From Rhizobium sp. RU36D (GTDB taxonomy: Bacteria > Pseudomonadota > Alphaproteobacteria > Rhizobiales > Rhizobiaceae): a stretch of 64,000 bases of DNA. Made by a program: the position numbers and the translations under genes. Positions within the stretch are counted from its first letter, which is position 1. Each line of letters starts with the position of its first letter. Positions 1 to 8,673 of the stretch are shown piece after piece. The DNA lies in assembly GCF_900176345.1 (NCBI RefSeq), contig NZ_FWXU01000010.1, forward strand, positions 62,001-126,000, given 5' to 3'. The notes beneath the pieces are model-generated. The model was not told where the DNA came from and did not search any database. It saw only the letters and a program-made list of their open reading frames with translations.

Positions 1-638
1 CAGGCCCAGTCGACGAAGACCTCATGCGCAACTTCGGCCTGGTGATGCTCTGAAGGAATGACCCGTTCGGAGAGATCATAGACCTTCTGGAAATTCTCGC
101 GCGCGGCGATCGATACCCGCCCGGTGCGCCAGAGGAATTCCAGCGCCGTCTTGCTGGGATGCCAGTTCCACCAGCCGCCCGACTTATGGTCTTCCGTCTT
201 CATGTCCCGCGACATGACCGCACCGCCCTCGGCGATGCGCGCATAGGTCTCCTCGAAGCTTTGCGGGTTAAACCCCTCCCCCTGCCACTTGCTCCAGGCC
301 TGCCGGATGCGGGCCTCCTCCCGGATAAATCGATGCTTCCAATAGGGAAAGAAGGCAGAGGGCAGTATCGACGCGTCATGGGTCCAATGCTCGAACAGGG
401 CGCGGTCCTGCTCGATGAGGGCCTGAAGGTCCTCGCGCCGGTAGGTCTGGTTGCGCGAGAACAGGATCTGGTGATGCGCCCGCTCGACCCACTGGATGCT
501 GTCGACCTGGACGAAACCGAGATCATGGATCAGCTGCAGCAGCCCTGCCTTGGACAGGGCGAGATGCGGCGGCCGGGAAAGCCCCTGCCGCTCCATGAAA
601 ATGCGCCGCGCCTCGGCATTGGAAAGTAGAATCGCCAT
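1..638 (-). CDS. YcaQ/AlkX-type DNA glycosylase (partial, C-terminus outside window)
   Basis: Reading leftward from an ATG at 638, the frame stays open to the window edge (212 codons), so the C-terminal half is missing. The protein has the winged-helix (HTH_42, formerly DUF1006) character of YcaQ family glycosylases, which excise bulky or crosslinked alkylated bases. A Q-V-D triplet at residues 44-46 fits the Q-phi-D catalytic signature of the AlkX/YcaQ branch. It is followed by conserved stretches such as HWTHDASILP and GGWWNWHPSKTALEFL. The family is usually about 400 residues. It is transcribed away from the biotin transporter operon and shares a short divergent region with it. The family assignment is firm; activity is inferred from the family. 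Confidence 0.85.
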   Translation of the reverse strand, partial: MAILLSNAEARRIFMERQGLSRPPHLALSKAGLLQLIHDLGFVQVDSIQWVERAHHQILFSRNQTYRREDLQALIEQDRALFEHWTHDASILPSAFFPYWKHRFIREEARIRQAWSKWQGEGFNPQSFEETYARIAEGGAVMSRDMKTEDHKSGGWWNWHPSKTALEFLWRTGRVSIAARENFQKVYDLSERVIPSEHHQAEVAHEVFVDWA

Positions 639-788
639 GGAACGAGGCTAGGGCATGTTCGCGGTTTGTTCAATGGACTCCTGGACTGCCAGCGGGGCAA
701 TCGATGTGGTTGAAGCCGACGGGTGGCCATTCCCCTGCCCTGCCCCGCGGTTTATAGAAGCCGAGTGACGATACTCGAGGGGCACCGC

Positions 789-1469
789 TTGCAGATTGAC
801 TTCCATCAGGCCGAATTGCGCTTTGGCGACCGGTTGGCGCTTCGGCCGCTGACGTTATCGCTCCGTGAGCGGCGCATTGGCGTGATCGGTCTCAATGGCT
901 CGGGCAAGACCTCGTTTGCGCGGCTGATCAACGGGTTGGCCAAGCCGAGCAGCGGGCACGTGACGGTGGATGGGCTCGATACAGTCAAAGACTGGAAGGC
1001 CGTGCTGGGGCGGGTTGGCTACATCTTCCAGAATCCGGCCAACCAGATCATCCTGCCGATCATCCGCGACGACATTGCCATGGGGCCGAAGGCGCGGGGG
1101 CTGAAAGGTGCAGAACTCAACGCCGCGGTGGATGGAGCGCTTACCCGCTTAGGCATCGCCCACCTGGCAGACCGGCGGCCGCACGAGCTTTCCGGGGGTG
1201 AGTTGCAGCTTGCGGCTTTGGCGGCCGTCACGGCAACGCGGCCCGATCTCGTCATCTTCGACGAGCCGACGAACCAACTGGACCTGAAGAACCGAGCCCT
1301 GGTGGAAGCGGCAATCCGTGACATGCCGGAACAGGCCGTCATCATCAGCCACGATCTCGACCTGGTTTCGGGTCTCGACCGGGTGCTGGTCTTTCACGAG
1401 GGAGGCATGGCCTTCGACGGCGCTGCCGCCGCGGCCATCGCCCGATATCGGGAGATTGCACGCACGTGA
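789..1469 (+). CDS. bioM: BioM, energy-coupling-factor ATPase of the biotin transporter
   Basis: This is the ABC-type ATPase that powers biotin uptake together with BioN and BioY at the cytoplasmic face of the inner membrane. Visible motifs are the Walker A segment GLNGSGKTSF, the ABC signature LSGGELQLA, the Walker B/D-loop DEPTNQLD and the switch histidine in ISHDLD. The frame opens further upstream (GTG at 723 and 765). I chose the TTG at 789 because GAGGGG lies six bases before it and because it puts Walker A about 36 residues in, as usual for the family. The stop overlaps the bioN GTG start (GTGA), so translation is probably coupled. Function is strongly supported by bioN and bioY next to it; the start is uncertain. 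Confidence 0.9.
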   Translation: MQIDFHQAELRFGDRLALRPLTLSLRERRIGVIGLNGSGKTSFARLINGLAKPSSGHVTVDGLDTVKDWKAVLGRVGYIFQNPANQIILPIIRDDIAMGPKARGLKGAELNAAVDGALTRLGIAHLADRRPHELSGGELQLAALAAVTATRPDLVIFDEPTNQLDLKNRALVEAAIRDMPEQAVIISHDLDLVSGLDRVLVFHEGGMAFDGAAAAAIARYREIART

Positions 1470-2068
1470 GGAGCCTCTACCACCAGGGCGACAGCCTGCT
1501 GCACCGCCTCCCGGCTCCGGTGAAGATCGCGGGGCTGGCTGCGGCCGCAACGGCGTTGTTTTTCACCCGCGATCCCGCGTGGCTGGTGGCAGCACTGCTA
1601 GCGGGCATCGCGCTCTATGCCAGCCTGGGACAGAGGATTGCGGCCGCATTTGCACGCTTGCGCCCCATCCTGCTGACGATCCTGTTGCTTGGGGTGTTTC
1701 TGCTGATCTTCTCATCCGCCGAAGAGGCTTTGGTCACGGTCCTGCGCCTGTCCACCCTGATGCTGCTCGGCGCGGCCGTGACGGCCTCGACCTCGATCCA
1801 GGCCTTCATGGAGACGATCACTCGCGCGGCAGCACCGCTCGAAAGGCTGGGATTGTTGAAGGCGGCCGATATCGGTCTTGCCGTCGGGCTCGTGCTGCGC
1901 TTCGTGCCGGAAGTCCTGGCCCGTTACGAAGATATCCGCGACGCCCATGTGGCGCGTGGCCTCAAACCCCGGGCTTCCACGCTGATCGGACCGCTGATCA
2001 TTTCAACCCTCAAGGATGCGGATAACATTGCCGCTGCCATTGACGCCCGCGGCATCCGGGGTCAATGA
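1466..2068 (+). CDS. bioN: BioN, EcfT-type transmembrane coupling protein
   Basis: This is the integral membrane T-component that links the ATPase BioM to the substrate-binding protein BioY. The 200-residue product has several hydrophobic segments. Near its C-terminus it has the two Ala-Arg-Gly motifs typical of EcfT proteins (HVARGLK and DARGIRG), which form coupling helices that dock on the ATPase. The start is a GTG overlapping the bioM stop by four bases. The gene order M-N-Y is that known from rhizobia, where the tripartite transporter imports biotin, so the assignment rests on both sequence and context. Confidence 0.9.
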   Translation: MRSLYHQGDSLLHRLPAPVKIAGLAAAATALFFTRDPAWLVAALLAGIALYASLGQRIAAAFARLRPILLTILLLGVFLLIFSSAEEALVTVLRLSTLMLLGAAVTASTSIQAFMETITRAAAPLERLGLLKAADIGLAVGLVLRFVPEVLARYEDIRDAHVARGLKPRASTLIGPLIISTLKDADNIAAAIDARGIRGQ

Positions 2069-2108
2069 GTCAGGCTCCCGGACTTGAGGGAGCAAGAGGA
2101 GTGACCGC

Positions 2109-2669
2109 ATGACCACCCGAGACCTCGTTCTGACAGCGCTGTTTGCCGCCATCATCGTTGCGCTTGGCGTGGTGCCGCCGATCATGCTGCCGCTCAACGT
2201 GCCGATTTCGGCCCAGACGCTCGGCGTGATGCTGGCCGGTGTCGTTCTTGGTTCCAGGCGCGGTGCCTTGGCGCCTGTGCTCGTCATCCTGCTGGTTGCC
2301 ATAGGCCTGCCGGTGCTTTCGGGCGGACGCGGCGGTCTTGCGGTTTTTGCCGGGCCCACCGTCGGCTTCCTGATCGGCTGGGTGCCCGGCGCCTTCGTGA
2401 CCGGCCTGATCGCCGAACGCTTTGCCAGGCGCGGCATGGCCGCCCTACCGCAGACCCTCGGTTTCCTGGCCGCCTCCATCATCGGCGGCATCGGGGTGAT
2501 CTATCTCTTCGGGATCGGCTACCTCGCCTTCGGCGCAGGCCTTGGCCTGGAAAAGGCGTTCCTCGGATCGCTGGCCTTCATACCCGGTGACGTGATCAAA
2601 GCCGCCATCGCCGCCCTGGCCGGCCGCGCCGTCATGGTCGGCTATCCGCTGCTGCCGTCTCGGGCTTGA
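2109..2669 (+). CDS. bioY: BioY, biotin-binding S-component
   Basis: This is a 186-residue, very hydrophobic protein with about six predicted membrane spans, the normal size for BioY. It captures biotin with high affinity and works with BioMN. The N-terminal segment (TTRDLVLTALFAAIIVALG) and the motif ISAQTLGVMLAGVVLGSRRG are characteristic of the family. An AGGAGTG ribosome-binding site lies just before the ATG. It follows bioN after 40 bases and is the last gene of the operon, ahead of a convergent gene. I found no convincing BioR-type operator upstream of the operon. Confidence 0.93.
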   Translation: MTTRDLVLTALFAAIIVALGVVPPIMLPLNVPISAQTLGVMLAGVVLGSRRGALAPVLVILLVAIGLPVLSGGRGGLAVFAGPTVGFLIGWVPGAFVTGLIAERFARRGMAALPQTLGFLAASIIGGIGVIYLFGIGYLAFGAGLGLEKAFLGSLAFIPGDVIKAAIAALAGRAVMVGYPLLPSRA

Positions 2670-2690
2670 GCCGGTGGGCGCAGATCGACA

Positions 2691-3980
2691 TCAGTCGAGC
2701 GCCGCAAAATAGCGAGCGCCGGCCTTTGTGAGCAACGGCCTGCTATCCTTGAGCGGCACTTCCACTAGGTCCTCCGTGCAGGCAAAGATCACGTGCGGAA
2801 GGCCCTTGAGAGTGAAGACAAGGCTATCCTGCTTGAAATAGACGCCGAGATGGTCCGCCAAGAGATCGTCATAGCCGCAGTCGGCCTCCGTCGCCGCGTC
2901 GCTGTGCACGCGGTTGGCCTTGACATAGGCTACCAGTTCCTCAGTTGGGCCGAACCGCAAGGTCTCGCGGTCTATGCCTGCAGCGTCGGGATCGGGTACG
3001 ACCTTGCCGTCGGGATCGGTATAGACAAAGCCGCGCAGCAGCGTTTCGGGAACCAGGGCCTGCCCAGTCACCGCATCCGCGAGGCGGTGATCGCCGAAAT
3101 TGTGAGGATGGGCGCCACCGCAATAATAGCTGCCGGATTCCATGAGCCCCATGAGGCGGGGCGTCAGATGCTCCGTCGTCACCGACCAGTTGCCGTCGAA
3201 GCCATTGGTGCCGCCGGCTTCCTGGCCATTCCAGCCGAAGCCGAGATAGGCATAGGAGAGACACGAGAAGGCCGGCATCTGCGCCTGCAACCTTTGTTGC
3301 GCCAAATAGGCGTTCAGCGGACCGATGTCGACGCCTGCAAGCTTCACCACCACGGGATAGTCCATGCCGACGCGGGGATCGGTATCCATGCGAAGGGTGG
3401 CGTCGCCGAAGTCCTGCGTTGGCCCTGCCTTCAACGGAACCGTCATCTTCAGCATGTCATAGGGCAGGCTCGCGGCAGATAGCACGGGCGGATTGCCGAT
3501 AACGCCGGTGTTGGAATAAAGCGGGTTGAGCGCCTCAAATGGGGCTTCCGGGCTCTCCTCCAGAGGGCGGCGCCCCTTGAACGCGAGGTTGACGGGCAGT
3601 TGCCGGCCAGTATCGGGATTGCGCCAGGTGCCGCTGAGAACGGGGTCTCCCACCCGGCCCTTGATGCTCCAGGCGCCTCCGAGCGGTGCATCCGAAACCG
3701 GCGCATCGTCCTTGCCCATACACAGTTCCGGAGTACAGGGCTTCTCCTCTTGCAGCGCCAGCCCTGCGGTCTCTCCATTGGCCGGATGCAGCGGAATATC
3801 AACGCCCTTCGACAGATAGGCATAGCGACCGAAAGGGCTTCCGCCATCCTCGGGAACCACCAGTTCAACGACAACAGGCAATTTGCCGAGGGTGCCGGAA
3901 TAGGTAACGGCATCCGCCAAAGCAGGCGTTGCCACCGCAAATGAAAAGGGCAGGAGCAGCACGGATCTTACCAGTTGCAT
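2691..3980 (-). CDS. Secreted protein of unknown function, possibly DUF3298-related
   Basis: This is a 429-residue protein with a clear Sec signal peptide (MQLVRSVLLLPFSFAVATPALA), so it is probably periplasmic. The frame is open for another 138 codons upstream, but those codons run antisense to the divergent kinase gene, so I start at the ATG at 3980, where the signal peptide begins. The C-terminal half has a YYCGGAHPHNFGDH segment resembling the Gly-Ala-His motif of DUF3298/RsiV-like domains, and several Cys residues that could form disulfides. It converges on bioY and diverges from the APH-like gene. The DUF3298 link is a weak similarity judgement; no function is proposed. Confidence 0.7.
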   Translation of the reverse strand: MQLVRSVLLLPFSFAVATPALADAVTYSGTLGKLPVVVELVVPEDGGSPFGRYAYLSKGVDIPLHPANGETAGLALQEEKPCTPELCMGKDDAPVSDAPLGGAWSIKGRVGDPVLSGTWRNPDTGRQLPVNLAFKGRRPLEESPEAPFEALNPLYSNTGVIGNPPVLSAASLPYDMLKMTVPLKAGPTQDFGDATLRMDTDPRVGMDYPVVVKLAGVDIGPLNAYLAQQRLQAQMPAFSCLSYAYLGFGWNGQEAGGTNGFDGNWSVTTEHLTPRLMGLMESGSYYCGGAHPHNFGDHRLADAVTGQALVPETLLRGFVYTDPDGKVVPDPDAAGIDRETLRFGPTEELVAYVKANRVHSDAATEADCGYDDLLADHLGVYFKQDSLVFTLKGLPHVIFACTEDLVEVPLKDSRPLLTKAGARYFAALD

Positions 3981-4131
3981 CGGGATATTCCGTATTCGGG
4001 TGGAAGAGCGCCGAAGCGTCGATAAGGCATACGGCAGAATCGCGGTCGAGGGAACGGACTTCGTCAGACGGCGCTGTGAAAGACCTGACATGATCAGGGC
4101 ATAATCACCATCGCCAACAGGGAGCGACCAA

Positions 4132-5049
4132 ATGGCGGACGACCGCCTCGATATTTCAACACCCCTGGTCCGCGCGCTGATTGCGGACCAGTTTCCGCAA
4201 TGGGTCGATCTGCACATAGCGCCTCTCGTGCCCGGTGGCTGGAACAACAGGTCGTTCCGGCTGGGAGAGGCGATGTCCGTGCGCATGCCCAGCGCCGAGC
4301 GATATGCCGCACAGGTCGAAAAGGAGCAGACCACCCTACCCAAGCTGGCGCCGCATCTGCCGCTACCGATCACCAAGGCCATCGCGATGGGCAAGCCAGG
4401 GCGCGGCTATCCCTTTCCCTTCGGGATCTATGGCTGGATCGAAGGCGAGACTGCTAAGCGGGACCGCATTCACGACATGGGCCGCTTCGCGCTCGATCTA
4501 GCCCAGTTCCTCAATGCCTTGAGGGCGATCAATGCCAGCGATGGTATCCCGGCAGGTGCGCACAACTTCTTCCGCGGCGGCGATCTTGCCGTCTATGAGG
4601 CCGAGGCGCGAGCGGCGCTGGCCCTTTTGGGTGAGCATCTCGACCAGAACCTCCTGACCGAGATCCTGGACCTCGCGCTTTCAAGCCGCTGGCAGCACCC
4701 GCCCGTCTGGGTACATGGCGACATTGCCTGGGGCAATCTCCTTGTCCGCGACGGACAACTCGCAGCCGTGATCGATTTCGGTAGTTGCGGCACGGGCGAC
4801 CCGGCATGTGACCTGGCGATCGCCTGGACGCTTTTTGACGGCGAAAGCCGAGCGGTGTTTCGCAAGGCGCTGGGCCTTGAGGCTGACGTGTGGCAGCGGG
4901 CGCGTGGCTGGACGCTGTGGAAGGCGCTGATCGTGCTGGCCCAGGAGCAGGACAAAACCTCGGCGGTGGCCGCCGAGCAGCGAGAGGTCATCCAGGCGCT
5001 GGCCGAGGACCATGTGCAGGAGCGAGATGGCGCTCAGGGCAGATACTGA
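4132..5049 (+). CDS. Aminoglycoside phosphotransferase (APH) family kinase
   Basis: This is a 305-residue protein with the protein-kinase-like fold of APH enzymes. The catalytic loop VHGDIAWGNLL gives His-Gly-Asp plus the metal-binding Asn, and the following VIDFGSCGTGDPACDLA carries the Mg-binding Asp. Such chromosomal homologues phosphorylate small molecules, and most are not resistance enzymes, so the substrate cannot be named. GGGAG lies eight bases before the ATG. The 3' end overlaps the convergent thioesterase gene by 16 bases. It shares a 151-base divergent region with the secreted protein upstream. Confidence 0.85.
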   Translation: MADDRLDISTPLVRALIADQFPQWVDLHIAPLVPGGWNNRSFRLGEAMSVRMPSAERYAAQVEKEQTTLPKLAPHLPLPITKAIAMGKPGRGYPFPFGIYGWIEGETAKRDRIHDMGRFALDLAQFLNALRAINASDGIPAGAHNFFRGGDLAVYEAEARAALALLGEHLDQNLLTEILDLALSSRWQHPPVWVHGDIAWGNLLVRDGQLAAVIDFGSCGTGDPACDLAIAWTLFDGESRAVFRKALGLEADVWQRARGWTLWKALIVLAQEQDKTSAVAAEQREVIQALAEDHVQERDGAQGRY

Positions 5050-5435
5050 TACAGCCAGTCGCGGATATCTTCCGGCAGCGGCACCGGATCGCCGGTCTCG
5101 CGGTCGGTTGCGCCCCAGATGAAGTCGATTTCGGCAGCGGTACGGTTGCCGCGATCGAACACGACATTGAAGCCGACGGACTTGCCACCGATCTTGTCGA
5201 CGCGCACCGTCAGCCGCAGCTTGTCGTCCAGGTGGATCGGCTCGTAGAAGCGGCATTCGATCTTCAGGGGTGCGAAGATCGGCTCATCCTCCAGGGGTGG
5301 GCGGTAGCGCCAGAAATGACCGATCGCCATCTCTGCATGCTCTATCGAAGCTGATGTGCGCATCCGGCCATTCATATCGATGTCGCGGAAGGGAATAACG
5401 ACCTCCGTTACTTCCACGCGCTCAACATCATCCAT
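5034..5435 (-). CDS. Acyl-CoA thioesterase, 4-hydroxybenzoyl-CoA thioesterase (hotdog) family
   Basis: This is a 133-residue hotdog-fold protein. The N-terminal stretch VIPFRDIDMNGRMRTSASIEHAEMA matches the Asp-x-Asp-x-x-Gly/His-x-x region of the 4HBT/YbgC family, though Asn stands where many members have His. It would hydrolyse an acyl-CoA or acyl-ACP thioester in the cytoplasm; the substrate is unknown. I chose the ATG at 5435 because GAGGGG sits just before it; an in-frame ATG at 5477 is less well supported. The 3' end overlaps the convergent APH-like gene. Confidence 0.82.
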   Translation of the reverse strand: MDDVERVEVTEVVIPFRDIDMNGRMRTSASIEHAEMAIGHFWRYRPPLEDEPIFAPLKIECRFYEPIHLDDKLRLTVRVDKIGGKSVGFNVVFDRGNRTAAEIDFIWGATDRETGDPVPLPEDIRDWLYQYLP

Positions 5436-5603
5436 GTCCGACCCCTCGAAACCAGCATTTTGCTGCAGCTTATACAATGCTTTACGGAGGGGAAAGGGCG
5501 CCGGGCCAGATACATTCCGACTGTTGACAATGGCTGGCGCCCGGCCTTCCCCTGTGGACCATGACGGTGCGGCGCCCTATGTTGCCCGGCAAAGGGAGAA
5601 GCC

Positions 5604-6539
5604 ATGACGACGCGCCTCTACGAAAACACGGTGTTTCTGGAACACATCACGCCCCCCGGCCATCCCGAGCGGCCCGACAGGTTGCGTTCGCTCAATCTGG
5701 CGCTGGAACATCCCAATTTCACGGCCCTGAAACGCATCGAGGCCAAGGTTGCCAATGAGGATGCTGTTCTCCTGGCGCATCCGGAATCCCACCTGTTTGG
5801 GGTAATGCGGCAGATTCCCGAAGAGGAAGGCGAGATCAACCAGCTCGAAGCCGATACCTATGCCTCATCGAAAAGCCTGCAGGCGGCGCTGACGGCGATC
5901 GGCGGGGCGATGGCTGCGGTGGACGACGTGTTTACCGGTGTAGCCGACAATGTCTTCGTCGCATCGCGCCCGCCGGGACACCATGCGGAGAAGGACAAGG
6001 CCATGGGCTTCTGCTTCTTCAATACGATCGCGATCGCGGCGCGTCATGCACAGAAGGTTCACGGCGCCGAACGGGTGGCGATCGTCGATTGGGATGTGCA
6101 TCATGGCAACGGCACCCAGGACATCTTCTGGGACGATCCCTCCGTGTTGTTCTGCTCCACCCACCAGATGCCGCTCTATCCCGGCACCGGTGCCAAGGAC
6201 GAGACCGGGGTGCACAACAATATCGTCAATGCCCCGCTCTCGCCGAATGTCGGGTCCGACCACTTCCGCGAGGCGTTCAAGTCGCGGGTGCTGTCTGCCG
6301 TCAAGGATTTCTCGCCCGACCTGATCCTGATCTCTGCCGGCTTCGACGCGCATCACCGCGATCCGCTGGCGCAGATCAACCTGGTGGGTGATGATTTCGA
6401 CTGGGCGACCGCACGGCTGATGGAACTCGCCGACCGCAGCGCCGGCAACCGGGTCGTCAGCCTGCTGGAGGGCGGCTATGATCTTGAAGGCTTGGCCGAG
6501 TCGGCTGGCCTGCATATCCTGAGACTGATGAAGGGTTGA
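5604..6539 (+). CDS. Histone deacetylase family protein (class II-like, acetoin utilisation/acetylpolyamine type)
   Basis: This is a 311-residue zinc-dependent deacetylase. The active-site tyrosine-histidine landscape is visible: [19 protein letters not shown] carries the paired catalytic histidines, [12 protein letters not shown] supplies the zinc-ligand Asp and His, and [12 protein letters not shown] supplies the second metal-binding Asp. Bacterial members deacetylate polyamines, acetyl-lysine or other small amides; the substrate is unknown. GGGAGAAG lies six bases before the ATG. It sits directly before xseB with nearly no gap, and both probably belong to one operon, an arrangement I recall from other Rhizobiaceae. 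Confidence 0.93.
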   Translation: MTTRLYENTVFLEHITPPGHPERPDRLRSLNLALEHPNFTALKRIEAKVANEDAVLLAHPESHLFGVMRQIPEEEGEINQLEADTYASSKSLQAALTAIGGAMAAVDDVFTGVADNVFVASRPPGHHAEKDKAMGFCFFNTIAIAARHAQKVHGAERVAIVDWDVHHGNGTQDIFWDDPSVLFCSTHQMPLYPGTGAKDETGVHNNIVNAPLSPNVGSDHFREAFKSRVLSAVKDFSPDLILISAGFDAHHRDPLAQINLVGDDFDWATARLMELADRSAGNRVVSLLEGGYDLEGLAESAGLHILRLMKG

Positions 6540-6541
6540 GT

Positions 6542-6790
6542 ATGACGGACAGCGCCAACGATATCACCAGCTACTCCTTCGAGAAGGCGGTGGCCGAACT
6601 CGAAAGCATCGTGGCCCGCCTAGAGCGCGGCGACGTGGCGCTGGATGAATCCATCGCCATCTACGAGCGCGGGGAGCTTCTGAAGAAGCATTGCGAAACG
6701 CTGCTTAACGCCGCTGAAAGTCGGATCGAGAAGATCAGGCTCGACCGCGCCGGCAAACCTGTAGGCGTGGAGCCGCTGGATCGGGAGTAG
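6542..6790 (+). CDS. xseB: Exodeoxyribonuclease VII small subunit
   Basis: This is an 82-residue protein with the compact XseB helical core: [22 protein letters not shown] followed by [22 protein letters not shown]. It forms a complex with the large subunit XseA (not in the window) and degrades single-stranded DNA. I chose the ATG at 6542 rather than the in-frame TTG at 6536, because AAGGG lies at a good distance and family members begin here. It starts two bases after the deacetylase stop. In rhizobia xseB commonly precedes dxs; here the toxin-antitoxin pair and a pirin gene lie between them. Confidence 0.95.
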   Translation: MTDSANDITSYSFEKAVAELESIVARLERGDVALDESIAIYERGELLKKHCETLLNAAESRIEKIRLDRAGKPVGVEPLDRE

Positions 6791-6834
6791 AGGGCGCTCT
6801 CGACGGCTGCGGGAAATATCCCTATATTGGTTGC

Positions 6835-7143
6835 ATGGAAAAGGACGCTGTCATTGCCAAGTTGAGGGAGCATGAAGGTGAGCTGCGGGCTGCCGGGGTT
6901 CAGGCTTTGTCGCTTTTCGGCTCCGTTGCAAGAGGCGACGCTAATGAACAGTCAGATGTCGATGTCGTGGTTCAGTTGGATGACGATGTCATGGGACGCG
7001 GGTTCGATTACTTCGGCTCATTGGCTGCCTTGAAAGAAAAGCTTGAATTCATCCTTGGAAAACCGGTTGATATCGTATCAGAACCGATCCATAAGCCGCG
7101 ACTCGCCAAGGAAATAGCGAAGGATAGAACGCTTGCCTTCTAG
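6835..7143 (+). CDS. mntA: MntA-type nucleotidyltransferase antitoxin
   Basis: This is a 102-residue minimal nucleotidyltransferase. The motif LFGSVARGDANEQSDVDVVV contains the Gly-Ser and the Asp-x-Asp metal ligands of the pol-beta fold. In the MntA/HepT system this enzyme transfers AMP to a tyrosine of the HepT RNase and inactivates it. It overlaps the downstream hepT-like gene by 11 bases, the usual tight antitoxin-toxin arrangement. The ribosome-binding site is weak. No third active-site acidic residue can be assigned with certainty by eye. The identification rests on motif, size and partner. Confidence 0.88.
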   Translation: MEKDAVIAKLREHEGELRAAGVQALSLFGSVARGDANEQSDVDVVVQLDDDVMGRGFDYFGSLAALKEKLEFILGKPVDIVSEPIHKPRLAKEIAKDRTLAF

Positions 7144-7489
7144 CCGCCCTTGGGTGAGAGTTGAGGATATTTTAGAGAATGCCAGCGCGGTTCTCGAATA
7201 CACGCAAGGCATGAGTCACGACGACTATCTAGCTGATCGAAAAACGGTGGATGCTTGCGAACGATGTCTCTCGCGAATATCTGAAGCCGCAGTGAAGCTT
7301 GGTTCGTTTGCCGAGGAAAGATTGCCTGGCCACAACTGGATCGGCATCCGAAACATCGGGAACATACTTCGTCATGAATATGACCAGCTAGAAGCACCGA
7401 CCATCTGGGACGTCATCACGATTCATCTGCCGCCCTTGATTGCGGATGCCAGGGCTCTGCTGGCGAACGAAAGACCAGCCGAGAGTTAA
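7133..7489 (+). CDS. hepT: HepT-like ribonuclease toxin (DUF86)
   Basis: This is a 118-residue all-helical DUF86/HepT protein starting at a TTG. The start is supported because the family typically begins with the MPSSRPW-like segment seen here. The C-terminal GIRNIGNILRHEYDQ stretch carries the conserved Arg and the His-Glu-Tyr triplet, whose His is the RNase residue and whose Tyr is AMPylated by MntA in characterised systems. The gene is followed after six bases by the pirin gene. It is a complete pair with the upstream nucleotidyltransferase, inserted between xseB and dxs. Confidence 0.88.
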   Translation: MPSSRPWVRVEDILENASAVLEYTQGMSHDDYLADRKTVDACERCLSRISEAAVKLGSFAEERLPGHNWIGIRNIGNILRHEYDQLEAPTIWDVITIHLPPLIADARALLANERPAES

Positions 7490-7495
7490 AAACCC

Positions 7496-8419
7496 ATGTC
7501 CTTTTTTCCCGGAAATGATCCCGAAGCGGGTGATGCCTTTGCCTGCGATGCCATTGAGCAGCTGATCATCCCGCGTTCCAGCGATATCGGCGGCTTTGCT
7601 GTGCGGCGGGCCTTGCCGACGGTGCGGCGGCGTCTCGTGGGACCGTTCATCTTCTTCGATCGCATGGGGCCTGCGGTGTTGCGGGCGGGCGACGCGCTTG
7701 ACGTGAAGCCGCATCCGCATATCGGCCTTTCCACCGTCACCTACCTTTTCGATGGCGAGATCAAGCATCGCGACAGTCTGGGCACCGAACTGGTGATCCG
7801 TCCCGGCGACATCAACCTGATGACGGCAGGGCGCGGCATCGTGCATTCGGAGCGCACGCCGGAAAACCTGCGCGGCACGGCGTTTTCCGTTTCAGGCCTC
7901 CAGACCTGGCTTGCGCTGCCCGATGACAAGGAAGAGATCGACCCCGCCTTTGCCCATACCGGCCGCGACAACATGCCCGAGTTCGACGACCAGGGCGCGC
8001 GTGGGCGGGTCATCATCGGCGCTTTCGAAGGCTTGCGGTCGCCGGTCAGCGTGCTGTCCGACACGCTTTATGTCGACCTGACGCTCGATGCGGGGGCACG
8101 CTTCCCGTTTGCCGCGGCGCATGAAGAGCGCGCCCTCTATATTCTCTCAGGCGAACTGGTTGTCGCCGGAGACCGCTTTGCCGCAGACCAGCTGGTGGTC
8201 TTCCGCCCCGGAGACGCGATCACGCTGGAAGGTGGCACCGGGGGGACCCATGTCATGCTGTTTGGCGGCGCTGCGCTCTCCTCCAAGCGGCATATCTGGT
8301 GGAATTTCGTCTCCTCCTCCAAGGAACGGATCGAGCAGGCCAAGGAGGAATGGCGCACGGGCCGTTTCGACATCGTGCCCGGCGACGAAGAGGAATTCGT
8401 GCCCCTGCCCCAAGGGTGA
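7496..8419 (+). CDS. Pirin family protein
   Basis: This is a 307-residue bicupin. The N-terminal cupin contains the iron-binding motif KPHPHIGLSTVTYLFDGEIKH and the downstream Glu/His pair near GRGIVHSE, the classic pirin metal site. The C-terminal cupin (ALYILSGELVVAGDRF and DQLVVFRPGDAI) lacks obvious metal ligands, as usual. Pirins act as redox-sensitive regulators or quercetin dioxygenases; which applies here cannot be told. It lies just downstream of the hepT-like gene and 254 bases upstream of dxs. That 254-base gap holds no gene that I can see, only the likely dxs promoter. Confidence 0.93.
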   Translation: MSFFPGNDPEAGDAFACDAIEQLIIPRSSDIGGFAVRRALPTVRRRLVGPFIFFDRMGPAVLRAGDALDVKPHPHIGLSTVTYLFDGEIKHRDSLGTELVIRPGDINLMTAGRGIVHSERTPENLRGTAFSVSGLQTWLALPDDKEEIDPAFAHTGRDNMPEFDDQGARGRVIIGAFEGLRSPVSVLSDTLYVDLTLDAGARFPFAAAHEERALYILSGELVVAGDRFAADQLVVFRPGDAITLEGGTGGTHVMLFGGAALSSKRHIWWNFVSSSKERIEQAKEEWRTGRFDIVPGDEEEFVPLPQG

Positions 8420-8673
8420 TCGCAAGGCCTGCGCGCCAAGGTATTCTGCCATCATTTTACCCGGATCTGCGCCGAGAGCAGCCGCGCGATGGATTTGCAA
8501 CCTCTGCTGATGGCTCCGCCTCGGCTTTCTCGCTTTAACCCTTTGCGTGAATTGGCTTAAGCCTTATAAAGGAGGGCATTTCGATTGCGCATGAACAAAC
8601 GCTCCTGCCTCGTCGGAACATCGAACCGCCGAGCCATCGTCGGCCAAGACACAGCAAACAGAGGCAATAGCCC

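Noticed and set aside
749..758. Possible BioR operator (TTATAGA-like) upstream of bioM
   Set aside because: Only the first seven bases agree with the known palindromic consensus and the second half is not symmetrical; it also lies inside the possible 5' coding part.
3981..4394. N-terminal extension of the secreted protein gene across the APH-like gene
   Set aside because: The signal peptide begins at 3980, and the extension is antisense to a well-supported kinase gene.
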